This document shows positions 1 to 6,463 of a stretch of 6,463 nucleotides of DNA, one piece after another. A program made the position numbers and the translations under genes. The notes below the pieces were generated by a model. That model was not told the DNA's origin, searched no databases, and worked only from the letters and a program-made list of their open reading frames with translations. The DNA is from Verrucomicrobiota bacterium (GTDB taxonomy: Bacteria > Verrucomicrobiota > Verrucomicrobiia > Verrucomicrobiales > Verrucomicrobiaceae), in NCBI GenBank assembly GCA_021413535.1, contig JAIOQF010000107.1:1-6463 (forward strand), written 5' to 3'. Numbering within the stretch: position 1 is the stretch's first letter; the number at the start of each line of letters is the position of its first letter.

Positions 1-270
1 GTGACCTATGGCGTGAGCAATGATCTCTTTTTCTCCGGTCATACCGCGCTCGCGGTTTTTGGCGCGATCGAACTGGCTCGCGCCGGTCGCACGGGGCTCA
101 AGCTGCTGGCCATTGCCATCGCGCTTTTTGAGGTCGTCACCGTTCTCGTTCTGCGCGCGCATTACACGATGGACGTTTATGCCGGTGCCGTCACCGCCTT
201 GTTCATCGGGCTGCTAGCCGGGAAACTGGCTGCACCGTGTGACCGCTGGCTGGGGCGGGCGACTGACTAG
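1..270 (+). CDS. PAP2-superfamily membrane phosphatase/phosphotransferase, C-terminal fragment
   Basis: This is the C-terminal end of an integral membrane protein of the PAP2 superfamily (lipid phosphatases and sphingomyelin-synthase-like phosphotransferases), which act on phosphorylated lipids at the membrane. Visible here are an SGH motif (S12-G13-H14, within FFSGHTA) and a second active-site block, RAHYTMDV, with H54 and D58 in the H-x3-D spacing of the family; the HYT-x-DV form resembles the PAP2_C/sphingomyelin-synthase branch. Two hydrophobic segments, at about residues 34-51 and 59-76, fit membrane helices. Homologues carry further membrane segments and another conserved block before SGH, so the GTG at base 1 is almost certainly not the true start and the gene continues to the left. 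It ends in TAG. A 98-base gap separates it from the next gene, so it need not belong to the same operon. Recycling or remodelling of a lipid carrier would suit this glycan locus, but that is inference. Confidence 0.8.
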   Translation: MTYGVSNDLFFSGHTALAVFGAIELARAGRTGLKLLAIAIALFEVVTVLVLRAHYTMDVYAGAVTALFIGLLAGKLAAPCDRWLGRATD

Positions 271-302
271 CGCTGCACTCTCGCCGCCAAGGGTATTTTT
301 TT
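254..302 (+). terminator. weak candidate intrinsic terminator after the PAP2 gene
   Basis: Bases 254-262 and 281-288 can form an 8-base-pair GC-rich stem with one bulged G (257) and an 18-base loop. A run of seven T follows at 296-302. The T run starts seven bases after the stem rather than directly after it, the loop is large, and the stem overlaps the end of the gene including its stop region, so this is a marginal candidate. If real, it would separate the PAP2 gene from the downstream operon. Confidence 0.28.
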
Positions 303-368
303 CCGTGGCGACCAAGTGCCGGAAAACGCCTTGAATTTCATATTCCTGCTTCGAAACTCATCGACCCC

Positions 369-2843
369 ATGATGTTGCCTGCCCGAAGCCGTCCCATCAT
401 CACGTCGCTGCTTGTTTTTGCGGTTTTTCTGGGGACGATTTATCTGAGGGCTTTGCCTGCGTGGTTCCGTGGCTCTTTCACGACTGAAGGCGGCGTGTGG
501 CTGTCGCAGTTGTGGCAGCTGGGTTTCCCCAAATCTCTAGCCGCCATCCGTCCCGACTACTGCGTGTTCGGCAATCTCGTCGTGATGCAGGTTTCCGATT
601 GGATCAACACACTGCTTCATGGTGCCAATCTCGATCACGCAGCGTCCATCCAGCATCACCTGGCCTGCGTCTATGTGGCCGCCATGTTCACTGCCATCTT
701 CTGCGTGCTTCGTCGAAGTCACAGTTTTACGATCAGCTTCGTTGTCTGTGCGGTGATGCTCTTGATGCCAGATCTCGATGGAGAGAATCGCATCTTCGGC
801 GAGGTAACGAATCTCGGCTACTTCAGCGCGCTCGTTGTTCTGTTCATCTATCACGATCTGTGTATCAATCCGGTGTGTTCGAAGCGCTGGCTCGTGTTTT
901 ATCTGCTGCTGGTGCTGTTTCACATTGCCACTTCACCGCTGGCGGGGATGATTACCGTGGCTTTTGTCGGACTGATGGTTCTGCGCGAAGTGCTGGCTGG
1001 CTCGAGGGCAAAATGGAATCTGACGGCGCTGCTGCCGCACCTTGCCCTCGTTGCGTTTGCCGTTTTTACCATCGTGCGCGCAAAACGGAACAGTCCTTAT
1101 GCGCACTTCGCTGCCGACGCGGCGCAACTCAAGTCGCGTCTGGTCGAAATTGTTATCGGTCGGCAAATTCTCTATCCGCTAATCTTGAACATTTATACCT
1201 GGTTCAATGATGCACGCACATTGTTTTGCTTCAGCCTGCTGCTGCTTCTAATTGGAATTTGGATCGTGATCGAATGGAAGCGGCGACATCCGTTTGATGG
1301 CGCGCGCATCACTGGCTTGTTGTTGCTGTTTGGCGCTACGCTGGGCATGGCTGCCACCACGGCGTTGTCGCGGCAGTGGCTCATCTTGCGCGATGAGAGC
1401 TACAGCTCCGTCTGGCCGGCGCGATATTATCTGGTGCAGAACATGGTGGTGGGAGCCTTCTTGGCACTGGTGCTGGCTCGAATCGCCGAGCTGCTGCCAA
1501 AGGCTCGCACGGCGATCATCGTGCTGGCGGCGTTGCTGCTGGCCAATTACACGGTGCTTCAGAAAGAGAAGTTGCTGGAATATCTTCAGCAGGACAATCC
1601 GGCGATCCTTGCGCGACATTGGCCGTATCAACTGCGCCGGGTTCATGCCATGCAATCAATGACGGGTGATCAGGCGCTCGCCCTGAAGTCCAGCGCACCT
1701 GGACTTTTCCACGCGGTCGAGATCAACATCGAGAACCACTCAATGCAATTATCTCCCATAAAGATTGAGAAAGCAGCCGCCACGCGTTTGGAGCAAGCGT
1801 CGGATGTTTGTCCTGTGGGACTGGCGGATGCAGCGGAGTTCGGCGCTGAATCCGATATGAAGATCCGGGAACTGGTCACGCGGAATCTTCGCGCGATTCC
1901 CCGCGCCGGTGGCCTGCTCGTCACCTTTGATGCATTGCTTCAAGATGCTCCTTACTTCAGTGCTGCGCGTCGGCATCTTTGGATCGGACGTATTCCTGGT
2001 GCAGTCCAAGCACGTTGTTTTGCCTATTCAGTGCCGAATCATCAGGAGCTAGCGGGTGGACGCAGCCCTGCGCGGCAGAGTTTCAACTGGTTGTTCAAGG
2101 TGATGCTTTATATTGATGGATCGCACTTACTTGCTGATCTCGAGCATCAACTTACCGGTCTCACCTGCGCGCTCGGGGCCGAGCCCGGAAAATACATCGC
2201 TCGCGGAACTGTGCTGCAGCCGCAGGACCGTTTCTGCCTCTCGTCCATCCTCGGTGATGAGAAGCTCGCGGCAGTGCTGCATCCGATGCGCGAGATGTTT
2301 CACTGGGCAGGTCATGCCGATGCCTTGCGGCTGCAGAATTTGTCGGCTCGAGGCGATGATCTGGTTGTCGGCAGAGTTGATGACAAGAATTTCGATGAAG
2401 TCGCTTATATTCGATACAATCCAGACATCGCTGGAGCCGTGTCCCGCAAATCCGTTGCCAGTGGCCGAGCGCACTTTTCAGAATTCGGCTCGCGCGAGTC
2501 GCGGCAGATAAACCGCTATTCGGTCGCGCTTGATGTATCGGCACAGAAACTTGAATCAGACAGGCTGAGCGGGATTCGTGTGATCTTGCAGAAGGGCCGC
2601 AAGGAAACTCCACCGGTCATCAACTGTGTGTTGCGCGGCGAAGCTGGACAGTCGACCTCTCTGCGCCTTCTCCCGCCCGATGGCGGATCAGACTTTTGCG
2701 CGCTATTTATTCCCGCCATTCTAAATCCGGCGCCGTTTCCTGTGAAGATGATTGAAGTGGAATTTGAAGGCGTTACCAGCGAACGCTCTTTTCAAGTGCG
2801 TGAAATCATCCTTTATCAATCTTCCACTTCACCTGCATCATGA
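369..2843 (+). CDS. large polytopic membrane protein with C-terminal soluble region and NPDxA motif
   Basis: I do not recognise a named family for this 824-residue protein. Residues 1 to about 396 hold some 10-11 hydrophobic segments (around 11-27, 98-115, 121-135, 150-163, 174-206 as two, 217-236, 266-278, 284-302, 314-332, 356-373 and 380-395). The arrangement, with a PARYYL block just before a late helix (350-355), resembles GT-C-type membrane glycosyltransferases or their non-catalytic relatives, but no catalytic D/E motif can be assigned. The remaining ~430 residues are soluble. They include a block at 674-712 with NPDIA (684-688), AV (690-691), HF (702-703), FG (706-707) and E..R spacing, followed by a beta-rich tail (715-818). 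ATG codons at 369 and 372 are both possible starts; neither has a clear Shine-Dalgarno site. The stop overlaps the next start by four bases (ATGA). It probably handles a glycan at the membrane; this is inferred from context only. Confidence 0.85.
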   Translation: MMLPARSRPIITSLLVFAVFLGTIYLRALPAWFRGSFTTEGGVWLSQLWQLGFPKSLAAIRPDYCVFGNLVVMQVSDWINTLLHGANLDHAASIQHHLACVYVAAMFTAIFCVLRRSHSFTISFVVCAVMLLMPDLDGENRIFGEVTNLGYFSALVVLFIYHDLCINPVCSKRWLVFYLLLVLFHIATSPLAGMITVAFVGLMVLREVLAGSRAKWNLTALLPHLALVAFAVFTIVRAKRNSPYAHFAADAAQLKSRLVEIVIGRQILYPLILNIYTWFNDARTLFCFSLLLLLIGIWIVIEWKRRHPFDGARITGLLLLFGATLGMAATTALSRQWLILRDESYSSVWPARYYLVQNMVVGAFLALVLARIAELLPKARTAIIVLAALLLANYTVLQKEKLLEYLQQDNPAILARHWPYQLRRVHAMQSMTGDQALALKSSAPGLFHAVEINIENHSMQLSPIKIEKAAATRLEQASDVCPVGLADAAEFGAESDMKIRELVTRNLRAIPRAGGLLVTFDALLQDAPYFSAARRHLWIGRIPGAVQARCFAYSVPNHQELAGGRSPARQSFNWLFKVMLYIDGSHLLADLEHQLTGLTCALGAEPGKYIARGTVLQPQDRFCLSSILGDEKLAAVLHPMREMFHWAGHADALRLQNLSARGDDLVVGRVDDKNFDEVAYIRYNPDIAGAVSRKSVASGRAHFSEFGSRESRQINRYSVALDVSAQKLESDRLSGIRVILQKGRKETPPVINCVLRGEAGQSTSLRLLPPDGGSDFCALFIPAILNPAPFPVKMIEVEFEGVTSERSFQVREIILYQSSTSPAS

Positions 2844-3622
2844 ACGACTGGGGAAACAATACTGCATTGATCGGCCATACCGGGTTCGTTGGTTCAAACT
2901 TGATGCAGCAGGGGCAGTTCGCGGCGTGCTTTAACAGTCGTAATATCACGGACATCGCCGGTCAAAGCTTTGATACCATCGTCTGCGCAGGGGTGCAGGC
3001 GGTGAAGTGGAAGGCCAACAAAGAGCCAGAGACTGACTGGAGGGGAATCGAAGGATTGCTTGCTCCCTTGAGCACAGTGAGTGCTAAGCGCTTCATCCTG
3101 ATCTCAACAATCGATGTTTATGCCAATCCTGATGGCGAAACCGAGGACGTTCCGCCGCCCGCAGAGAATCACGCTTATGGCCGGCATCGTGCGAAAGTCG
3201 AGACTTTCGTGCGCGAACGATTTGCGAATCATCACATCATCCGCCTGCCAGGCTTGTTCGGCACGGGGCTGAAGAAGAACGTGATCTTCGATCTGCTGCA
3301 TGACAACGGGTTGGAGGTCATTCAGCCCCTTAGTTCATTCCAATACTATCACCTGAAGCACTTGACGGAAGATTTGCACAAGGTCGTCAGCGAGCAAATC
3401 CGGCTGCTCAATCTGGCTACTGAACCAGTTCAAACCAAGGCCATCATTGAGGCTTATGCTTCGGACAAGATGGTTGGCGCCAAGGCTGGGCCACCGGCGC
3501 GGTATGATTTCCGTTCAAAGCATGCTGCACTTTGGGGTGGTCATGATGGATACCTTTACGATGCTGCCATGGTGCTGAGTGAGATCGGCGACTACATGCG
3601 CGGGGAGCAGTCACGTTTATGA
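2840..3622 (+). CDS. NAD(P)-dependent epimerase/dehydratase-like protein (extended SDR)
   Basis: This 260-residue protein has a Rossmann-fold N-terminus with the extended-SDR dinucleotide motif G12-x-x-G15-x-x-G18 (GHTGFVG). A serine-threonine pair at S89-T90 (LISTIDVY) and a tyrosine at Y113 (HAYGRHRAKVE) occupy the expected active-site places. The usual Tyr-x3-Lys is not present: four residues after Y113 is R117, and the nearest lysine is K119. The RLPGLFG block (135-141) is typical of nucleotide-sugar SDRs. At about 260 residues it is shorter than classical NDP-sugar epimerases (about 310-350), with a reduced substrate domain. It likely oxidises, reduces or epimerises a sugar or related small molecule in the cytoplasm; the substrate is unknown. 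The start ATG lies inside the stop of the upstream gene (ATGA) without a Shine-Dalgarno site, suggesting translational coupling, and its own stop overlaps the next gene in the same way. Confidence 0.88.
   Translation: MNDWGNNTALIGHTGFVGSNLMQQGQFAACFNSRNITDIAGQSFDTIVCAGVQAVKWKANKEPETDWRGIEGLLAPLSTVSAKRFILISTIDVYANPDGETEDVPPPAENHAYGRHRAKVETFVRERFANHHIIRLPGLFGTGLKKNVIFDLLHDNGLEVIQPLSSFQYYHLKHLTEDLHKVVSEQIRLLNLATEPVQTKAIIEAYASDKMVGAKAGPPARYDFRSKHAALWGGHDGYLYDAAMVLSEIGDYMRGEQSRL
3602..3607 (+). promoter_or_regulatory. Shine-Dalgarno-like site for the isomerase gene
   Basis: GGGGAG lies 11 bases before the ATG at 3619, inside the last codons of the SDR gene. It is the only recognisable Shine-Dalgarno-like sequence before any complete gene start in the window, and it supports 3619 as the start. 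Confidence 0.45.
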
Positions 3623-4434
3623 AGCCAGCCGTGTCTAATATAGCTTGGGCTGTCGCGGATGATGACGCAGCCTTAACCATCATGGAAGCTGCTGGCGTGA
3701 GGCATCTGGAGATCGCGCCGACACGCATCTGGCCTGATCTGGCGACGGTCACTGAATATGATGCGCGAGATTTCGCGGAGAAAATTCACGCTCGCGGATT
3801 TTCCATATGTGCCTTTCAAGCGCTGCTGTTCGGCAAACCGGATCTGCATGTCTTCGGTGAAGATAAGGGCCGGGCCTGTCTCGATCATCTTGCAAAAGTT
3901 TGCCGGCTAGCAAATTGGATGGGGGCTCGGGCGCTGGTCTTTGGATCGCCTAAGAATCGATTGCGCGGCGCGTTATCGATTGATGAAGCGAATGTCAGGG
4001 CTCGTGAATTTTTTCGTGCCGCAGGTGATCGTGCGGCGGTGCAGGGTGTGGTGATTTGCATCGAGCCGAATCCAGACATCTACGGCTGCGATTTTCTGCA
4101 AAGCGCTGCGGAGACCGCTTCGATGGTGCGGGCGGTTGACTCACCCGGCATCAGGATGAATCTGGACATGGGTGAACTCATTCACCATGGTTCTGACGCA
4201 GCGTGTGCCGTAAGTGATTTTTTACCGTTGGTTGGACACTTCCATGTGAGCGAACCGATGCTCGCGCCGTTTGATGACACACGCGCGGCTCATCGTGCGG
4301 CGGCTATGGCATTAAAGGAGGCGGGTTATGCGGGCATTGTCTCATTGGAAATGAAAGCGCCGCCGGACGGACTGCCTGTGGTGCAGCAGGCATTGCATAA
4401 AATGTTGCGCGTATATTTTTCCACTGCGTCATGA
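3619..4434 (+). CDS. sugar phosphate isomerase/epimerase-like TIM-barrel protein
   Basis: This 271-residue protein matches the xylose isomerase-like TIM barrel (AP endonuclease 2 superfamily) used by cytoplasmic sugar phosphate isomerases and epimerases. Expected metal-binding and catalytic positions are visible in order at strand ends: E149 (CIEPNP), D183 (MNLDMGE), H207/H209 (GHFHVSEP) and E244 (SLEMK). E31 in the LEIAP block and the FGSPKNR loop (108-114) are also typical. The full set of acidic and histidine residues suggests an active metalloenzyme. Length is normal for the family (about 250-290). It starts inside the stop of the SDR gene (ATGA) with a GGGGAG upstream, and its own stop overlaps the FAD-oxidoreductase start. 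Sitting between an SDR and a flavoenzyme, it probably catalyses an isomerisation or epimerisation step of one pathway; the substrate cannot be told. A DNA-repair role (endonuclease IV) is unlikely given the context. Confidence 0.88.
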   Translation: MKPAVSNIAWAVADDDAALTIMEAAGVRHLEIAPTRIWPDLATVTEYDARDFAEKIHARGFSICAFQALLFGKPDLHVFGEDKGRACLDHLAKVCRLANWMGARALVFGSPKNRLRGALSIDEANVRAREFFRAAGDRAAVQGVVICIEPNPDIYGCDFLQSAAETASMVRAVDSPGIRMNLDMGELIHHGSDAACAVSDFLPLVGHFHVSEPMLAPFDDTRAAHRAAAMALKEAGYAGIVSLEMKAPPDGLPVVQQALHKMLRVYFSTAS

Positions 4435-5543
4435 TCGCTCCGCTGCGTTATCAAACTGTGGTCATCGGCGGTGGCTTCTTCGGCTGCAGTGTCGCGGTGG
4501 CCCTGGCGGAACAGGGACGGAAAGTTCTGCTCTGTGAAGAAGCTGACGCCTTGCTGACCCGCGCGTCCTACAACAACCAGGCGCGAATCCACAATGGTTA
4601 TCATTATCCGCGCAGCGTGCTCACCGCGCTGCGATCCCGCATCAATTTTCCTCGCTGGATTGAGCAATATCGTGATTGCGTTGTGGATGATTTTGAAAAG
4701 TATTATGCCATCGCCCGGCGCTTTTCCAAGGTGTCGGCCCAGCAGTTTCGCAGTTTCATGGAGCGCATCGGCGCACCTTTGGAGCCGGCACCTGCGCGGG
4801 TGACGTCCCTGTTTAACGATGCGCTGATCGAACGAGTTTTCACCGTGCGAGAATGTGCCTTCGATGCCTTGAAGCTGCGAAATCTGCTGGAACAAAGGCT
4901 GGTTGATACCCGCGTCGAAGTCATGCTCAATACTCGCGCCGTGAAAGTGGCGGCGGACGACGGTGCTATCTCGGTAACGCTGGAAAATGCGGGTGCGAAT
5001 GAGCGCGTAGTAGCGGACCAGGTTTTTAATTGCACTTACAGCCGGATCAACGAACTCCTTGCCGCGTCCGGCCTGCCGCGCATCCGGTTGAAGCATGAGC
5101 TGGCGGAAATGGCGCTCGTGGAAGTCCCGGAACCGCTGAAGCATGTGGGTGTCACCGTCATGTGCGGGCCGTTTTTTTCCGTGATGCCATTTCCCGCGCG
5201 CGGTCTGCACACGCTCAGTCATGTGCGTTACACGCCGCATGGCGAGTGGCATGATACAGACACTGCCAGCCGGAATATGGGGGCTTTTCTCAAGGAGAAC
5301 CGGCCGCCAACAAATTATCGTTCCATGCTGAGCGACGCACAACGCTATCTGCCAATGCTGGGTGAGTGTGTCCAAAAGGATTCGCTCTGGGAAATTAAGA
5401 CGGTGCTGCCCGCGAGCGAGGAGGACGACAGCCGGCCCATACTTTTTCAACGCGACTGTGGCCTGAAAAATTTGCACTGCGTCATGGGTGCAAAGATCGA
5501 CAATGTTTTTGATGTCTTGACCGAGTGCGCTGCCGCTGTCTGA
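4431..5543 (+). CDS. FAD-dependent oxidoreductase (DAO fold)
   Basis: This 370-residue protein begins with a clear FAD-binding Rossmann motif: VVIGGG followed by G13-x-G15-x-x-G18, with E36 at the end of the second strand to hold the adenosine ribose. This is the pattern of the D-amino acid oxidase/glycine oxidase (DAO) superfamily. A distinctive block at 51-62 (ARIHNGYHYPRS) follows; from memory, similar sequences occur in FAD-dependent oxidoreductases of polysaccharide gene clusters. The C-terminal GLKNLHCVMGAKIDN region fits the second FAD-contact segment, where the usual GGK is GAK. No signal peptide or membrane segment is seen, so it is cytoplasmic. It probably oxidises an amine, alcohol or sugar intermediate; substrate unknown. 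It starts in an ATGA overlap with the isomerase gene, without a Shine-Dalgarno site, and ends 7 bases before the glycosyltransferase. Confidence 0.9.
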   Translation: MIAPLRYQTVVIGGGFFGCSVAVALAEQGRKVLLCEEADALLTRASYNNQARIHNGYHYPRSVLTALRSRINFPRWIEQYRDCVVDDFEKYYAIARRFSKVSAQQFRSFMERIGAPLEPAPARVTSLFNDALIERVFTVRECAFDALKLRNLLEQRLVDTRVEVMLNTRAVKVAADDGAISVTLENAGANERVVADQVFNCTYSRINELLAASGLPRIRLKHELAEMALVEVPEPLKHVGVTVMCGPFFSVMPFPARGLHTLSHVRYTPHGEWHDTDTASRNMGAFLKENRPPTNYRSMLSDAQRYLPMLGECVQKDSLWEIKTVLPASEEDDSRPILFQRDCGLKNLHCVMGAKIDNVFDVLTECAAAV

Positions 5544-5550
5544 TTGCGCC

Positions 5551-6463
5551 ATGGCCCGAACTGATCTGCTCGTTTCCGTTGTCATGCCGCTGCATGAGGA
5601 TGCACGGATTATTGGCGATGTGGTGCAAGAAACATCCGCCATGCTTTCGCAAAACTACACGCACCACGAAATCATTCTGGTGGCGGATGGTTCCGATGAG
5701 GTCACACTGGCGGCGGCCCAGGAGGCCATGGGCCGGGTGCCGGGCGTAAGATTGATATTGCTCTCGCGCGACTTTGGTCGGGAGATGGCTGTGTTGGCCG
5801 GACTGGAGACTTCGATTGGTGATTATGTGGCGATCTTGGTGCCGGAAACCGATCCGCCAGATTTGATTCCCCGGATGATCGCTCAGTGCCGGGAACTCGA
5901 TGGTATGGTCAACGGCGTGGATGAACGCGGTGCTGGCGGCGGGGCGTTGCGCAAGATGTTGAAATCATTTTTCCACGGTTATATGCGTCGCTTTCTCAAG
6001 ACCGAGCTGCTGCCGGGCTGCACGGATTTCCGGGTGCTCAGCCGCCGGATGGTGAACGCGCTCACGCAGTTTCGTGAGAGCTATCGGCAGCTTCGTCTGC
6101 TCACAACCACGGTCGGTTACCGGCGTTGCGCGTTTCCCTATACGCCGCTATCCCGTTCGGGAAAAGATCTTCGCAAAGGCTTCTTCGCGGAATTGCATGA
6201 GGCCATTGAGATCACCGTGGCGCACAGCCGCCAGCCACTGCGACTTGTTTCGCTGGTCGGCTGGTTCGCTGGCTTTCTCAATGTCCTTTATGTGCTTTAC
6301 GCCGCCCTGATTTATCTTTTCAAGAAAGATGTCGCGCCCGGCTGGACCACGCTCTCCGTGCAGCACGGCGTGATGTTCTTCTTTATCTTCTCTTTGCTCG
6401 CCATCCTCAGCGAATATGTAGGCCGCATTTTGGAGGAATCACGCGGACGGCCACTTTACTTGG
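5551..6463 (+). CDS. GtrB/DPM1-like family 2 glycosyltransferase with altered DXD motif, 3' end cut
   Basis: An open frame of 304 codons runs off the right edge. ATG 5551 is the first start after an in-frame stop at 5518-5520. The protein follows the polyisoprenyl-phosphate hexosyltransferase (GtrB/DPM1-like) layout: SVVMPLHED at the N-terminus, LSRDFGREMAVLAGLE (71-86), CTDFRVLSRR (157-166), a basic SRSGKDLRKG (201-210), two membrane segments (about 230-257 and 268-290) and the terminal EYVGRI-EE-RPLY signature (288-303), so only a short tail is missing. Such enzymes usually move a sugar from a nucleotide donor to a lipid carrier on the cytoplasmic face. Two key sites differ: VDDGS is VADGS (A45-D46), and the DADLQDPP block reads VPETDPP (97-103), losing the first metal-binding aspartate. 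It follows the FAD gene by 7 bases and has no Shine-Dalgarno site. It may be inactive, mechanistically altered, or part of a divergent clade. Confidence 0.9.
   Translation, partial: MARTDLLVSVVMPLHEDARIIGDVVQETSAMLSQNYTHHEIILVADGSDEVTLAAAQEAMGRVPGVRLILLSRDFGREMAVLAGLETSIGDYVAILVPETDPPDLIPRMIAQCRELDGMVNGVDERGAGGGALRKMLKSFFHGYMRRFLKTELLPGCTDFRVLSRRMVNALTQFRESYRQLRLLTTTVGYRRCAFPYTPLSRSGKDLRKGFFAELHEAIEITVAHSRQPLRLVSLVGWFAGFLNVLYVLYAALIYLFKKDVAPGWTTLSVQHGVMFFFIFSLLAILSEYVGRILEESRGRPLYL

Noticed and set aside
325..368. possible promoter before the membrane protein gene (TTGAAT at 331-336, AT-rich CATATTCC near 340)
   Set aside because: No properly spaced -10 element follows the -35-like hexamer, so no promoter can be supported.
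497..1210. 237-codon + strand frame inside the membrane protein gene
   Set aside because: It is an out-of-frame shadow with an R/S/C-rich composition and no motif, while the overlapping frame encodes clear membrane helices.
2161..2613. 150-codon minus strand frame opposite the soluble tail of the membrane protein
   Set aside because: It has low-complexity R/S/A-rich composition and no start context. The sense frame carries the NPDIA motif.
4326..5642. 438-codon open frame on the minus strand, antisense to the FAD oxidoreductase and flanking gene ends
   Set aside because: The translation is rich in H, R and Q with no recognisable domain. It lies opposite a gene with clear FAD motifs, and its length is explained by the codon pattern of the sense gene.
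6074..6310. 78-codon + strand frame inside the glycosyltransferase
   Set aside because: It is a different frame from the open 5551-6463 reading frame, which has the GtrB signatures over the same bases.
1..6463. CRISPR arrays, tRNA or rRNA genes, insertion sequences
   Set aside because: No spaced direct repeats, cloverleaf-like sequence, rRNA sequence, transposase or terminal inverted repeats were seen; coding sequence fills nearly the whole window.

Overview
The window reads as one strand of a bacterial envelope-glycan or polysaccharide locus. All six supported genes are on the + strand. By eye the GC content is moderate to high (mid-to-upper 50s percent, not computed). The organism cannot be fixed from this sequence. 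A polyisoprenyl-type glycosyltransferase, a large polytopic membrane protein with a big soluble tail, and Shine-Dalgarno sites missing at most starts fit a Gram-negative bacterium. Verrucomicrobiota or a proteobacterium are both possible, and this is inference only.

Layout. 1-270 is the C-terminal end of a PAP2-superfamily membrane phosphatase or phosphotransferase, cut by the window edge. 271-368 is the only real intergenic gap, with a weak terminator candidate and no convincing promoter. 369-2843 encodes an 824-residue protein: about 10-11 membrane segments, then a roughly 430-residue soluble tail that carries an 'NPDIA...AV...HF..FG..E.R' motif. Four enzyme genes follow without a break: an extended-SDR NAD(P)-dependent epimerase/dehydratase-like protein (2840-3622), a TIM-barrel sugar phosphate isomerase/epimerase-like protein (3619-4434), a DAO-fold FAD-dependent oxidoreductase (4431-5543) and a GtrB/DPM1-like family 2 glycosyltransferase (5551 to the right edge, incomplete).

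Genes 2 to 5 are joined by three identical 4-base ATGA overlaps, and the sixth starts 7 bases after the fifth stops. This is a strong sign of one translationally coupled operon. A reasonable inference is that the SDR, isomerase and FAD enzyme make or modify an unusual sugar or small substituent. The glycosyltransferase would then act with it at the membrane, and the large membrane protein would be a GT-C-like transferase or other glycan-handling partner. No substrate can be read from the sequence.

The most notable oddity is the glycosyltransferase. It keeps the flanking GtrB/DPM1 family blocks and the two C-terminal membrane segments, but its DXD metal-binding motif reads VPE and its nucleotide-binding VDDGS reads VADGS. 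It may be a catalytically altered or non-catalytic member of the family.
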